Source: an uncultured Bacteroidales bacterium (GTDB lineage Bacteria > Bacteroidota > Bacteroidia > Bacteroidales > P3). From it: 55,466 nt of DNA. Positions 8,397 to 15,853 of this stretch are shown here, in pieces. The DNA is taken from NCBI GenBank assembly GCA_944320465.1, contig CALUHO010000018.1, positions 1 to 55,466 on the forward strand. The letters run 5' to 3'. How positions within the stretch are numbered: the stretch's first letter is position 1; each line of letters starts with the position of its first letter. Both the position numbers and the translations under genes were made by a program. The notes below the pieces were generated by a model, which saw only the letters and a program-made list of their open reading frames with translations, was not told where the DNA came from and did no database searches.

Positions 8397-8639
8397 TCAT
8401 TCCTTTTCCCGCAGTTCCAAGACCGCGCCGCACTTGGGGCAGCGGATGGAATCGGATTGGGGGGCGAACAGTTCCGCGACCTCAACCCCCAAGGCAACGG
8501 CTATTTCTTCTAAAAGGGGCAATGATGTATTGCCGTTTGCGGCCCGGCTCAATGTTGTTTCCGTAACGCCCAACTTTTCAGCTAATTCCTTTTGCGTAGT
8601 GTTACGCAATTTGCATACTTCCTTGATTCTTAGTTTCAT
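8397..8639 (-). CDS. XRE-family regulator with C-terminal zinc ribbon knuckle
   Basis: 80 residues. A classic Cro/C1-type helix-turn-helix (VCKLRNTTQKELAEKLGVTE, then TLSRAANG) is followed by LFAPQSDSIRCPKCGAVLELRE, a CPxCG half zinc knuckle. The start at 8639 (MKLRIKEV) matches the family start; a longer form would read through the promoter. It is divergent from the 106-residue gene, with a shared 265-base intergenic region holding an inverted-repeat operator candidate. It likely controls replication or maintenance of the island, and itself. Confidence 0.8.
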   Translation of the reverse strand: MKLRIKEVCKLRNTTQKELAEKLGVTETTLSRAANGNTSLPLLEEIAVALGVEVAELFAPQSDSIRCPKCGAVLELREKE

Positions 8640-8668
8640 TGTAGATACGCGTTGACTTTGTAACAATG

Positions 8669-8704
8669 CAAATATAATGTGATATTGTATTTATACTACA
8701 ATAT
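8669..8704 (-). promoter_or_regulatory. Promoter -7 box and operator-like inverted repeat for the XRE gene
   Basis: On the minus strand TATATTTG (8676-8669) matches TAnnTTTG, 30 bases before the XRE start. Directly upstream is a perfect 8-bp inverted repeat ATATTGTA/TACAATAT (8682-8689 and 8697-8704, 7-base spacer), placed over the -33 region. It is a good candidate for autoregulation by the XRE protein. Confidence 0.55.
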
Positions 8705-8750
8705 TGCATTATTTATTAACATGCCTTGATAATTTTTTATTACAAAAACG

Positions 8751-8781
8751 TTGCCCGGTATCTTAATTTAATGTAAATTTG
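8751..8781 (+). promoter_or_regulatory. Bacteroidota promoter for the 106-residue gene
   Basis: TTG at 8751-8753 and TAAATTTG at 8774-8781 with a 20-base spacer, the sigma-ABfr arrangement. This predicts a ~115-base leader before the ATG at 8905. Confidence 0.65.
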
Positions 8782-8904
8782 CATCCAAAAATTGACACAA
8801 AACGACAATTAGACAAAATCACGAGGCATTGCCTTGTAGTGTACCCCACGCCCTATAGGAAAACGCTATAAAGTTATACGACATATAACAAAAACGAAAT
8901 AGAG

Positions 8905-9225
8905 ATGGAAAAGAAAAACGAAAACGGGGGCTTTGACCCCATCAAGGCAGCGGAGCTGTTGAACGGCTTTGCAAATGGCGATGCAGTCGCGTTTCAGCAG
9001 GACATGGAGGTAGTAGCCTGTGTGGTAAACGACATCTACAGGACTATATGCACCTATGATTTCTACAAACACCTGTTGAAGGCGATTTGCAGCCTGTCGG
9101 CGGCGGGGGACAAGGACGGGGCGGAAGCGTTGGCGGACGGGGCCTTGACATTGTTCTCTCTCAACGGTTACGCGCCGGACATGGTGCGGATTGGGGACAT
9201 GCTGGAAAAGATAGCGGAGAGCTGA
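8905..9225 (+). CDS. Hypothetical helical protein of the island
   Basis: 106 residues, all-helical by eye, no transmembrane segment. It contains DPIKAAELLNGFANGDAVAFQQ and a C-terminal DMVRIGDMLEKIAES. Similar small helical proteins occur on Bacteroidota mobile elements, but I cannot name a family. It has its own promoter and terminator, transcribed away from the XRE regulator, which suggests it is the regulator's main target. Confidence 0.6.
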   Translation: MEKKNENGGFDPIKAAELLNGFANGDAVAFQQDMEVVACVVNDIYRTICTYDFYKHLLKAICSLSAAGDKDGAEALADGALTLFSLNGYAPDMVRIGDMLEKIAES

Positions 9226-9301
9226 GGTTTTGCCCGAAAATGCTACCTTTGCGCAGATAAACGCCAATTCCACACAAATACCACTTCTTACTTTGGTTCC
9301 A

Positions 9302-9336
9302 CCCCGGTAGGTTTCCACTTGCCGGGGTTTTCTTTT
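9302..9336 (+). terminator. Terminator after the 106-residue gene
   Basis: CCCCGG (9302-9307) and CCGGGG (9322-9327) form a stem, followed by TTTTCTTTT. It resembles the terminator after rep in both stem and tail. Confidence 0.7.
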
Positions 9337-9440
9337 GACGTGCGGGACGCAGCACCCCGAATCTTGGGACACATTCAGGGGACTACCTCAACCCCGGGAA
9401 AGGGGGAATCCGTTGAAAGTTTATACCCTGTTTATACCTG

Positions 9441-9480
9441 AAAAAACAAAACCCACTCAAACAAAGCTGTTTAAGTGGGC
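9441..9480 (-). terminator. Terminator of tRNA-Leu
   Basis: CCCACTCAAACA (9452-9463) pairs with the arm at 9468-9479; read on the minus strand it is followed by TTTTGTTTTTT. It lies 8 bases past the tRNA 3' end. Confidence 0.75.
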
Positions 9481-9487
9481 TTTTCTG

Positions 9488-9571
9488 TACCTGAGATCGG
9501 AATCGAACCGATACGGGTTTTACCCCATTGGTGTTTGAGACCAACGCGTCTACCTATTCCGCCACTCAGGC
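9488..9571 (-). tRNA. tRNA-Leu (anticodon CAA)
   Basis: An 84-nt class II tRNA folds by eye. The acceptor stem is GCCTGAG/CTCAGGT, the anticodon arm TTGGT-CTCAAAC-ACCAA gives anticodon CAA, there is a long variable arm, and the T arm contains GGTTCGATTCC. No CCA is encoded. It has its own promoter and terminator. It is the likely insertion landmark of the island on its 3' side. Confidence 0.95.
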
Positions 9572-9597
9572 ATCCTTTTTCCTGTCGGAAAGGGCTG

Positions 9598-9627
9598 CAA
9601 AGGTACGCATTTTTTCCTAACTTCCAA
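9598..9627 (-). promoter_or_regulatory. Promoter of tRNA-Leu
   Basis: On the minus strand TTG (9627-9625) and TACCTTTG (9605-9598) are 19 bases apart. Transcription would start about 20 bases before the tRNA. Confidence 0.75.
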
Positions 9628-9628
9628 A

Positions 9629-10852
9629 TCAACCCCCAACTTTTTTATTCAAAAATTCATTTTCCGGTTCCACCTCGGCATCCGACAGCATGTTCCTCAA
9701 CACAGCCATCCCTTCGGCATCCAAATAAACAGGAAAAGGTGTCTTGATCCGCACCGGCAACAACTCAGGCTTTACCGAAGTATTCTGCCCCAACTGCTGC
9801 AATGGATCCAGCTGACCGTCATACAAGTTGCTTCCCTCTTCCGTCCAGTCGGCCTCGACCTCCTTCAACTGTTCCATATCTATTATCCGGAAAGCCACAT
9901 AGGTGTTCTTGTTGGCATAGAAATAACGCTCCATGCCCAGAATGCCGCAAACCGTTTCAAAATCCGCATCGCAAATCCAACGAGAGCCGGCGTCCGTCAA
10001 CAACTCAGCCTTCCCTCCTTGCGGAGAAAGCATAACTATGGCAATCGTATCCATGGAAACCGCCCTTACCCGTCCTTGGATAGATAAATACAGGACACGC
10101 TCAGTCAAACGGTTGGCCCGATAATAATCTTCCTTGTACAAAGTGCCGTCGAGCAGGAAGAAACGCCATTGTCCCTCCTTCAAGCCCTCCTCATACTGAC
10201 CCTCCACAGCTTTTGTACTGTCCGGGTACCAAGCCGAATAGGACCCATGGGAAAGGTTCAGCTTATAAGCATATTCCTGCCAGCCATTCCCTGAGCGTTC
10301 AAACCATCGCCCGTTCCGCAATCCCCGGAACCATTCCTGATGAGTCACCAACAGGCCATCGGCATCATAAAGATCGGTGCTTCCATGGCGCAAACCCTTC
10401 TCGTAGAATTCTTTCCTAAGCAAACGCCCGTCACGAGTATAATAAATCCACAGACTGTCCTTCTGCTTGTCCAGATAATATCCTGTTGCCATCAAAGACG
10501 AATCCGGATAGAAAAACTGGTTATAGCTGGCATATCCGCCACGGCTGTAGAACACCTTGGCCACCAAGGTATCGCCACGGGTATACACAAAACATCCTTC
10601 CGGCATGTCATCCTTGAAGGTACCCCGGTAAGCCAGGCCCTTGCCTTGCCCGGACTGAATCCATAAACCTTGCCGACGGCCTTTCTCGTCACGGTAATTC
10701 GTATCGGAAACAGACATTCCCCCATCCCATGCAAACAAAGGCATTCCAAAAGACAACGACAGCACCAATAAAAACAGATTCCTTTTATATCCTTTTCCTC
10801 TGGAAGAAAAAAGGTTTCCCTTTTTATTCTCCTTTTTATTTATCCTTGTCAT
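9629..10852 (-). CDS. MORN-type repeat protein, probably secreted
   Basis: 407 residues. The N-terminus is basic, then hydrophobic (RNLFLLVLSLSFGMPLFA), a signal peptide. Repeats of the YwqK/MORN-variant kind follow: GRRQGLWIQSGQGKGLAYRG, GLRHGSTDLYDADG, LRNGRWFERSGNGW and GLKEGQWRFFLLDG. The C-terminal third is repeat-free. In other bacteria the YwqK annotation (antitoxin-like) is used for such repeats; in Bacteroidota they are mostly exported proteins of unknown role. Its ATG lies 17 bases inside the end of the glycosyltransferase gene, so the two are co-transcribed. Confidence 0.75.
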   Translation of the reverse strand: MTRINKKENKKGNLFSSRGKGYKRNLFLLVLSLSFGMPLFAWDGGMSVSDTNYRDEKGRRQGLWIQSGQGKGLAYRGTFKDDMPEGCFVYTRGDTLVAKVFYSRGGYASYNQFFYPDSSLMATGYYLDKQKDSLWIYYTRDGRLLRKEFYEKGLRHGSTDLYDADGLLVTHQEWFRGLRNGRWFERSGNGWQEYAYKLNLSHGSYSAWYPDSTKAVEGQYEEGLKEGQWRFFLLDGTLYKEDYYRANRLTERVLYLSIQGRVRAVSMDTIAIVMLSPQGGKAELLTDAGSRWICDADFETVCGILGMERYFYANKNTYVAFRIIDMEQLKEVEADWTEEGSNLYDGQLDPLQQLGQNTSVKPELLPVRIKTPFPVYLDAEGMAVLRNMLSDAEVEPENEFLNKKVGG

Positions 10853-11813
10853 CCGTGCAGTCCGTACCTAAGAACTCAGCAATCAAGTAAGTGTTTCTTG
10901 TAGGAGAATTGCGTCCCACCAATTCAGCCAAATAGCCTGCAAGAAAAAGCTGCAATCCCATAATCATGAATACCAAGAAAATATAGAAGTAAGGCGAAGA
11001 AGTGACCAAAGGAGCCGGAATGCCATGATGCAGGCAATACAACTTCTGCGAACCCAACCAAATAGCCGCTATGAAACCCAAGATAAACAGCAACAGCCCC
11101 AGACTCCCGAAAAAGTGCATCGGCTTCTTGGAAAAACGCCCCACAAAAGACAAGGATAACAAATCCAGGAAACCATTCACGAAACGGTTCATTCCGAATT
11201 TAGTCTTGCCGTATTTCCTGGCTCGATGCTGCACCACCTTTTCCCCTATCACCCCAAAACCGGCCCATTTGGCGATAACCGGAATGAAACGATGCATTTC
11301 CCCATACACTTCTATACTCTTGACCACGTCATGCCGGTACGCCTTCAGGCCACAATTGAAATCATGCAAGTAAATATGGGAGACCCTCCTTACCGCCCAA
11401 TTGAAAAGCTTTGTTGGCAATGTCTTTGAAAGTGGATCATAACGTTTTTTCTTCCAACCGGATACCACATCGTAACCTTCTTCTTTAATCATCCTGTACA
11501 AAGCCGGAATCTCATCAGGGCTATCTTGCAAATCGGCATCCATCGTAATCACCACATCCCCCTGCGCCGCCTCGAAGCCTTTCTGCAAAGCAGCCGACTT
11601 GCCGTAATTGCGCCGGAAACGGATACCCTTGAAACATTCGTTTCCTTGACGTAAAGATTGCACCACAGACCATGACCTATCCTTGCTCCCATCATCCACA
11701 AAAATCACCTCGTAACTGAAGCGATTTGCGTCCATCACCTTCTCTATCCATGCCGCCAACTCGGGCAAAGACTCATCCTCGTTAAACAATGGAACCACAA
11801 CCGATATATCCAT
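10836..11813 (-). CDS. Family 2 glycosyltransferase, polyprenyl-phosphate sugar transferase type
   Basis: 325 residues. The N-terminal GT-A domain has ISVVVPLFNEDESL, VIFVDDGSKDRSW and the metal-binding MDADLQDSPDEIP. Two C-terminal membrane helices follow (HFFGSLGLLLFILGFIAAIWLG and YFYIFLVFMIMGLQLFLAGYL regions). This is the DPM1/GtrB/ArnC-like group that loads sugars onto polyprenyl phosphate at the inner membrane. The start at 11813 places the Rossmann strand directly at the N-terminus, as in the family; the upstream in-frame extension enters a MITE remnant. It is coupled to the downstream MORN gene. Confidence 0.85.
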   Translation of the reverse strand: MDISVVVPLFNEDESLPELAAWIEKVMDANRFSYEVIFVDDGSKDRSWSVVQSLRQGNECFKGIRFRRNYGKSAALQKGFEAAQGDVVITMDADLQDSPDEIPALYRMIKEEGYDVVSGWKKKRYDPLSKTLPTKLFNWAVRRVSHIYLHDFNCGLKAYRHDVVKSIEVYGEMHRFIPVIAKWAGFGVIGEKVVQHRARKYGKTKFGMNRFVNGFLDLLSLSFVGRFSKKPMHFFGSLGLLLFILGFIAAIWLGSQKLYCLHHGIPAPLVTSSPYFYIFLVFMIMGLQLFLAGYLAELVGRNSPTRNTYLIAEFLGTDCTDDKDK

Positions 11814-11894
11814 TTCTTGTTCTTTTTGTCTCGTATGCAAAACATTCCAAAGCGCGATACCGTTTTCTCTTTTCCGAAAACCCATCGCATTTAA

Positions 11895-11912
11895 CCCAAA
11901 TCGGTCATTAGA
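11895..11912. repeat. Solo terminus of the MITE1 family
   Basis: CCCAAATCGGTCATTAGA, identical to the MITE1 terminus, preceded by TTTAA like other copies. The remainder is not recognisable beyond a weak trace (to about 11980), so this is an old, decayed copy between the prenyl synthase and the glycosyltransferase. Confidence 0.7.
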
Positions 11913-11985
11913 CTTGGGAAAACGCAGCCCGGCCGCTCTGGAAACGACATCGCCAAAGACCATGCACCGGACCTGTACTTGGGTA

Positions 11986-12972
11986 TCAGGCCGGATTCCC
12001 GCCTATTTCCAGAATCAGCTGCTCAAAAAACTCATTGGACCGATGCAGCCCATGGTAAAGATCCAAAGCCTGCCTCGTGTATTCCTGGGCTTTCTGCCGG
12101 GCATAAGCCACACCGCCCGAAGCCAGAATCTGATCGGTCATCACCTCCAGCAAGGCCAAATCCTCTAACCCTTCCGCATGAAGTTCCGAAATCCGGCTCA
12201 GATTCCTGAAAAACAATTTTTTCTCCTCAGGTCCACAATATTGAAGGTAATACAAGGCAGGCAATGTCAGTTTCCCTTCCTTCAAATCATTGCCATATGC
12301 CTTCCCTGCCGCCGCATTCTTGTCCAAATCCAGCAAGTCATCCTTAATCTGGAAAGCGAATCCTACCTTACGGCCTATTTCCTTAACTGCCTCCATGTCT
12401 TCAGCCGAAGCTCTGGCCGTATATGCCCCGCACTGGCAGCAGCAACCGAACAAAGCCGCCGTCTTCCCGCTCACAATCCGGGTGTAAGACTGTTCCGTCG
12501 CCTGGGTGTTGTTAGCATATTGCAATTGCAGCAGTTCCCCTGCGCTCATCTGCCGTATCACATCCACCAGCATCACCAACAGCTGACTGTCGCTCTCCTC
12601 GTATGCCTTCAAAAAAGCGTTGGTCAGCATATAATCCCCTGCCAGTACTGCCACCTTGTTGCCAAACATAGCCCTGACAGAAGCATTGCCGCGCCGCATG
12701 TCCGCCATATCCACCACATCGTCATGAACCAAAGATGCCGCATGTACAATTTCAACCAATGAGGCAGCCAAATAAGCCTGATCCGCCACTTGTTCACTGA
12801 ACAGTTTATGCGTGCAAAACACCAACATGGGGCGAAGCTGCTTCCCTTTGGAACGGAAAACCTGTTCGCGGATATGGTTGATATATTCAAAATCGCCTTC
12901 TACCAGCGATGTGAATTTCTCCTCAAAAAGGGCCCTCTCGGTGGCCAGGTATTTATGGAAATCGTAGGCCAT
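11986..12972 (-). CDS. Polyprenyl diphosphate synthase (octaprenyl type)
   Basis: 328 residues, the usual length for long-chain trans-prenyl synthases. The first Asp-rich motif is HDDVVDMADMRRG; the second is QIKDDLLDLD. GKQLRP near residue 55 is the isopentenyl diphosphate site. It condenses isopentenyl units for the menaquinone side chain; the chain length cannot be read from sequence. The start at 12972 (MAYDFHKYL) is preferred; an upstream in-frame ATG would include the promoter. A perfect Bacteroidota promoter lies about 90 bases upstream. Confidence 0.9.
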   Translation of the reverse strand: MAYDFHKYLATERALFEEKFTSLVEGDFEYINHIREQVFRSKGKQLRPMLVFCTHKLFSEQVADQAYLAASLVEIVHAASLVHDDVVDMADMRRGNASVRAMFGNKVAVLAGDYMLTNAFLKAYEESDSQLLVMLVDVIRQMSAGELLQLQYANNTQATEQSYTRIVSGKTAALFGCCCQCGAYTARASAEDMEAVKEIGRKVGFAFQIKDDLLDLDKNAAAGKAYGNDLKEGKLTLPALYYLQYCGPEEKKLFFRNLSRISELHAEGLEDLALLEVMTDQILASGGVAYARQKAQEYTRQALDLYHGLHRSNEFFEQLILEIGGNPA

Positions 12973-13058
12973 AGTTTTTTTTGCAATAACAAGCATCCCT
13001 ACCGACTCAGAAGCATATTCTCCGTGTGTCCTGCAACCAGTAGCAATGCAGCCAGCTG

Positions 13059-13089
13059 CAAAGATAGCGAAAGTCGAGAGCAGAAGCAA
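13059..13089 (-). promoter_or_regulatory. Promoter of the prenyl synthase gene
   Basis: On the minus strand TTG (13089-13087) and TATCTTTG (13066-13059) have a 20-base spacer. The -7 box is part of the AAAGATAGCGAAAG repeat word, so the neighbouring repeat supplies the promoter. Confidence 0.7.
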
Positions 13090-13224
13090 AGCTTGCTTTG
13101 ATTATGCCGAGACCAAGCAAAGCCCCGTTTGAGCCGAATACCGTCTCGAACTTGTTCGAGGACGGTTGAGGCGTAGGGGCTTCGGCGACAGCCAATCTTC
13201 GGCGGCAGCCAACGATAGCGAAAG
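13060..13224. repeat. Degenerate intergenic repeat block
   Basis: Flanked by direct copies of GATAGCGAAAGTC (about 13064 and 13212). Inside are short palindromes: CAAAGCTTGCTTTG, CTCGAACTTGTTCGAG and TCTTCGGCGGCAGCC-like words. It resembles the larger block at 47190-47700. Non-coding. Confidence 0.5.
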
Positions 13225-13228
13225 TCCC

Positions 13229-13648
13229 CTATTTCTTCATGCTCAAAGCCAATGCATAAAGTTTTATCTGCTTTAACATGGCCGTCAAGCCATTGGACCG
13301 TGTCGGCGACAAGTGTTCCTTCAAACCAATCTTATCCAAAAAATCCACCGGCGCATCCAATATCGCCTTGGGGTCTTCCCCTGAAAAGACATAAAGCAGC
13401 ATCGAAGCAATTCCCTTGGTTATGACAGCATCCGAATCCGCTTGAAAATACACCTTTCCTTCCTTCATATCAGCCTTGATCCAGACACGGGACTGACAGC
13501 CCTTAATCAATAAGGAATCATTCTTTTCCGCATCTGGCAGAACCGGACAAGTCTTTCCCTTTTCAATCAACAAAGCGTAGCGATCCATCCATTCCGAAAA
13601 CCCTGAAAACTCTTCAATCAAGCGGTTTTCTTTTTCCAATATAGTCAT
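13229..13648 (-). CDS. sufE: SufE-family Fe-S assembly protein
   Basis: 139 residues, the typical length. The signature KGCQSRVWIKADM contains the sulfur-accepting Cys of SufE, and the C-terminal ends LSPTRSNGLTAMLKQIKLYAL, also typical. It accepts persulfide sulfur from the SufS cysteine desulfurase in the cytoplasm. The start at 13648 is chosen because the family begins near MTILEKENRLIEEF; upstream in-frame ATGs at 13675 and 13693 are possible. It follows rarA on the same strand with a ~100-base gap. Confidence 0.9.
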   Translation of the reverse strand: MTILEKENRLIEEFSGFSEWMDRYALLIEKGKTCPVLPDAEKNDSLLIKGCQSRVWIKADMKEGKVYFQADSDAVITKGIASMLLYVFSGEDPKAILDAPVDFLDKIGLKEHLSPTRSNGLTAMLKQIKLYALALSMKK

Positions 13649-13745
13649 TTTCAGTCTTTTTATACCATCACTCATCTTGCTCCCGAAATCCATATCTCCT
13701 TCTGCCCGCCCAAGATTCCCCTACCGGCAAGAAGCACCGCACCTG

Positions 13746-15131
13746 TCAGTACCCATATTTACCTCTCCACCATGTCCTGAGCCGCTGACGCATTTCTTCC
13801 TCTCGCGGATTCTTGCCAGGCTCATAGAAAAGGCTGCCTTTGATTCGATCCGGCAGAAACTCCAAATCAGCAAAATTCCCCTCGTAATCGTGCGCATACT
13901 TGTATCCATCATGATAGCCTAAATCTTTCATCAACTGAGTTGGAGCGTTACGCAAATACAAAGGCACCGGCAAGTCACCTGTCCTCCTGACTTCTGCCAA
14001 AGCCGCGTCAATAGCCATATAGGAAGCATTGCTTTTAGGAGAACAGGCCAGATAAACCGCCGTCTGGCTCAATGTTATCCGGCATTCCGGATAGCCTATC
14101 TTGTGGACCGTATCAAAACAAGCATTAGCCAGAAGCAAGGCATTGGGATTGGCATTGCCGATATCCTCCGATGCCAGAATCACCATCCTGCGTGCGATGA
14201 ACTTCACGTCTTCCCCTGCCGACAGCATACGTGCCAGCCAATAGACTGCCGCATTCGGGTCGCTGCCTCGTATCGACTTGATAAAAGCGGAGATGATATC
14301 GTAATGATTCTCTCCCTTTTTGTCATACATGGCCAAGTTCTGCTGAATCAAGGACATCACTGAAGCATTGTCTATTCTGATACCCTCTTCGGCCTCACCT
14401 TCCCCTCGGCTCGTAGACAGTCCTTCTACAACCAATTCTATCGCATTGAGCAGCTTTCGCCCGTCCCCCCCCGATATGCGTTTCAAAGCTTCGGTCTCTT
14501 CCATCCGAATCCGTACCGAATACTGCCTTTCCATAAAGGCCACCGCCCGGGCTATCATCGTATCCATCTCCTCCGAGGAAAGCGGCTTGAGCACATAAAC
14601 CTGGCACCGCGACAACAAAGGCGAAATCACCTCGAACGAGGGGTTCTCGGTTGTAGCACCTATAAAGGTCACCGTGCCTTTTTCCACAGCACCCAGCAAA
14701 GAATCTTGCTGGGACTTGCTAAAACGGTGTATTTCATCAATAAACAGAATGGGACGACCTTCTGGAAGCACTTTTGATTTTTCTTCCCCATCGGTTTGGC
14801 CCGAAAATGAGTCCTCGAACAACGAAGGCCCGGACTTCTTCTTTCTCTCTTGCACTCTCTGCACGGCTTCTGCCTTCTCCAGCACATCCCTCACTTCCTT
14901 GACCCCGGCCAATACCGCGCTCAACGTAAAAAAAGGCCTATGCAGATAATTGGAAATCAAATAGGCAAGTGTCGTTTTCCCCACACCAGGAGGCCCCCAC
15001 AGAATCATTGAAGGCAGATTCCCTGACACAATGGCTTTATACAAGACTGCTGTCGGTCCCATCAGGTGTGTCTGGCCAATGTATTCTTCCAACCGCCGAG
15101 GACGGAGCTGTTCTGCCAAAGGAGGGTTCAT
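13746..15131 (-). CDS. rarA: Replication-associated recombination protein A (MgsA/RarA AAA ATPase)
   Basis: 461 residues. Walker A is GPPGVGKTT, Walker B LFIDEIHRFSKSQQD, sensor 1 FIGATTENPSFEV, and the C-terminal oligomerisation region contains IRGSDPNAAVYWLARML. It acts at stalled replication forks with the clamp loader and SSB. There is a slightly long, low-complexity insert between Walker A and B (VQERKKKSGPSLFEDSFSG). Its ATG overlaps the stop of the methyltransferase gene by 4 bases, so the genes are coupled in the dnaA-methyltransferase-rarA order. Confidence 0.93.
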   Translation of the reverse strand: MNPPLAEQLRPRRLEEYIGQTHLMGPTAVLYKAIVSGNLPSMILWGPPGVGKTTLAYLISNYLHRPFFTLSAVLAGVKEVRDVLEKAEAVQRVQERKKKSGPSLFEDSFSGQTDGEEKSKVLPEGRPILFIDEIHRFSKSQQDSLLGAVEKGTVTFIGATTENPSFEVISPLLSRCQVYVLKPLSSEEMDTMIARAVAFMERQYSVRIRMEETEALKRISGGDGRKLLNAIELVVEGLSTSRGEGEAEEGIRIDNASVMSLIQQNLAMYDKKGENHYDIISAFIKSIRGSDPNAAVYWLARMLSAGEDVKFIARRMVILASEDIGNANPNALLLANACFDTVHKIGYPECRITLSQTAVYLACSPKSNASYMAIDAALAEVRRTGDLPVPLYLRNAPTQLMKDLGYHDGYKYAHDYEGNFADLEFLPDRIKGSLFYEPGKNPREEEMRQRLRTWWRGKYGY

Positions 15132-15847
15132 GCCAACAATAAAAAAACGGTGTTCTTCTTATGTACCATAGCCGGATGCTTTTTCCATTCGGCTATATTC
15201 CGAGTCCGGATAAACTCGTCTTCCAACGTGATGCTGGAAGCCACGCAAAGCCGCGTGGAAGGACGGCAAGCTTCCAGCAGACTCTCAAACATGGCTTGAC
15301 TCCTGTACGGAGCCTCTATGAACAATTGGGTCTGCTTCCGTTTAAGCGATACCGCTTCCAGTTCGCGGATACGGGCAATCCGGTCCTTAGGCGCAGTTGG
15401 CAAATAGCCATGGAAACAAAAATCCTGGCCATTCAATCCGGATGCCATCAAGGCCATGAACAAGGAAGACGGACCACTGAAAGGCACCACGGACAGCCCT
15501 CTGCGATGCGCCCAATCCACCGCCATAGCCCCCGGATCGGCCACACAGGGCAAGCCTGCTTCCGACAAGACCCCCATGTCCTGCTGTAGCAACAAAGCCT
15601 CGTCAACCCCTTGCTGCCGCAGCACCTCTTCCAAGCAAGAGGCCTTGGTATGCTCGTTCAACTCCACGAACAGGACTTCTTCAAAAGGGACTTTATAGCC
15701 TATTTTACGAAGAAACCTTCGTGCCGACCGCAGATCCTCCACGAAAAAGACACGAAGGTGTTGCATCCTAACCAAATAAGATGCCGGTAGCACAAGCGCC
15801 GGATCGGCATCGCCCAAGCAAGCCGGCAACAACATCAGTCTGGCCAT
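15128..15847 (-). CDS. SAM-dependent methyltransferase, RsmI-like (tetrapyrrole methylase fold)
   Basis: 239 residues. MGVLSEAGLPCVADPGA, VPFSGPSSLFMALMASGL and FHGYLPTAPKDR are the motifs of the RsmI/YraL branch, which methylates the 2'-O of 16S rRNA C1402. It is shorter than typical RsmI (~280), and its N-terminus lacks the usual LYVVATPIGN strand; it has MLLPACLGDADPALVLP instead. It therefore belongs to the Bacteroidota paralogue group whose target is not certain. It lies 6 bases after dnaA and overlaps rarA. Confidence 0.8.
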   Translation of the reverse strand: MARLMLLPACLGDADPALVLPASYLVRMQHLRVFFVEDLRSARRFLRKIGYKVPFEEVLFVELNEHTKASCLEEVLRQQGVDEALLLQQDMGVLSEAGLPCVADPGAMAVDWAHRRGLSVVPFSGPSSLFMALMASGLNGQDFCFHGYLPTAPKDRIARIRELEAVSLKRKQTQLFIEAPYRSQAMFESLLEACRPSTRLCVASSITLEDEFIRTRNIAEWKKHPAMVHKKNTVFLLLA

Positions 15848-15853
15848 ATCCTG

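Larger units (their letters stand above)
1..9440. mobile_element. Accessory island next to tRNA-Leu, left end outside window
   Basis: Stretch of non-core genes ending just downstream of the 3' end of a tRNA-Leu gene. It contains an integrase fragment, a replication initiator, iterons, small membrane proteins and restriction-like cargo. Base composition is mosaic: about 1320-5520 is AT-rich, while 156-720 and 5530-9225 are clearly GC-richer. I infer that the DUF262 cargo entered an older replicating or integrating element and removed the integrase C-terminus. No relaxase, capsid or Zot-type ATPase is visible. A left attachment repeat cannot be checked because the left end is not in the window. 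Confidence 0.55.

Noticed and set aside
5537..9225. Filamentous (inovirus) prophage
   Set aside because: The initiator is of the gene II/X kind, but no Zot-like assembly ATPase, coat protein cluster or secretin is present.
9244..9251. TACCTTTG as a promoter before the tRNA-Leu terminator
   Set aside because: No TTG at a proper distance and no gene downstream on that strand; probably chance, or the end of a former transcript.
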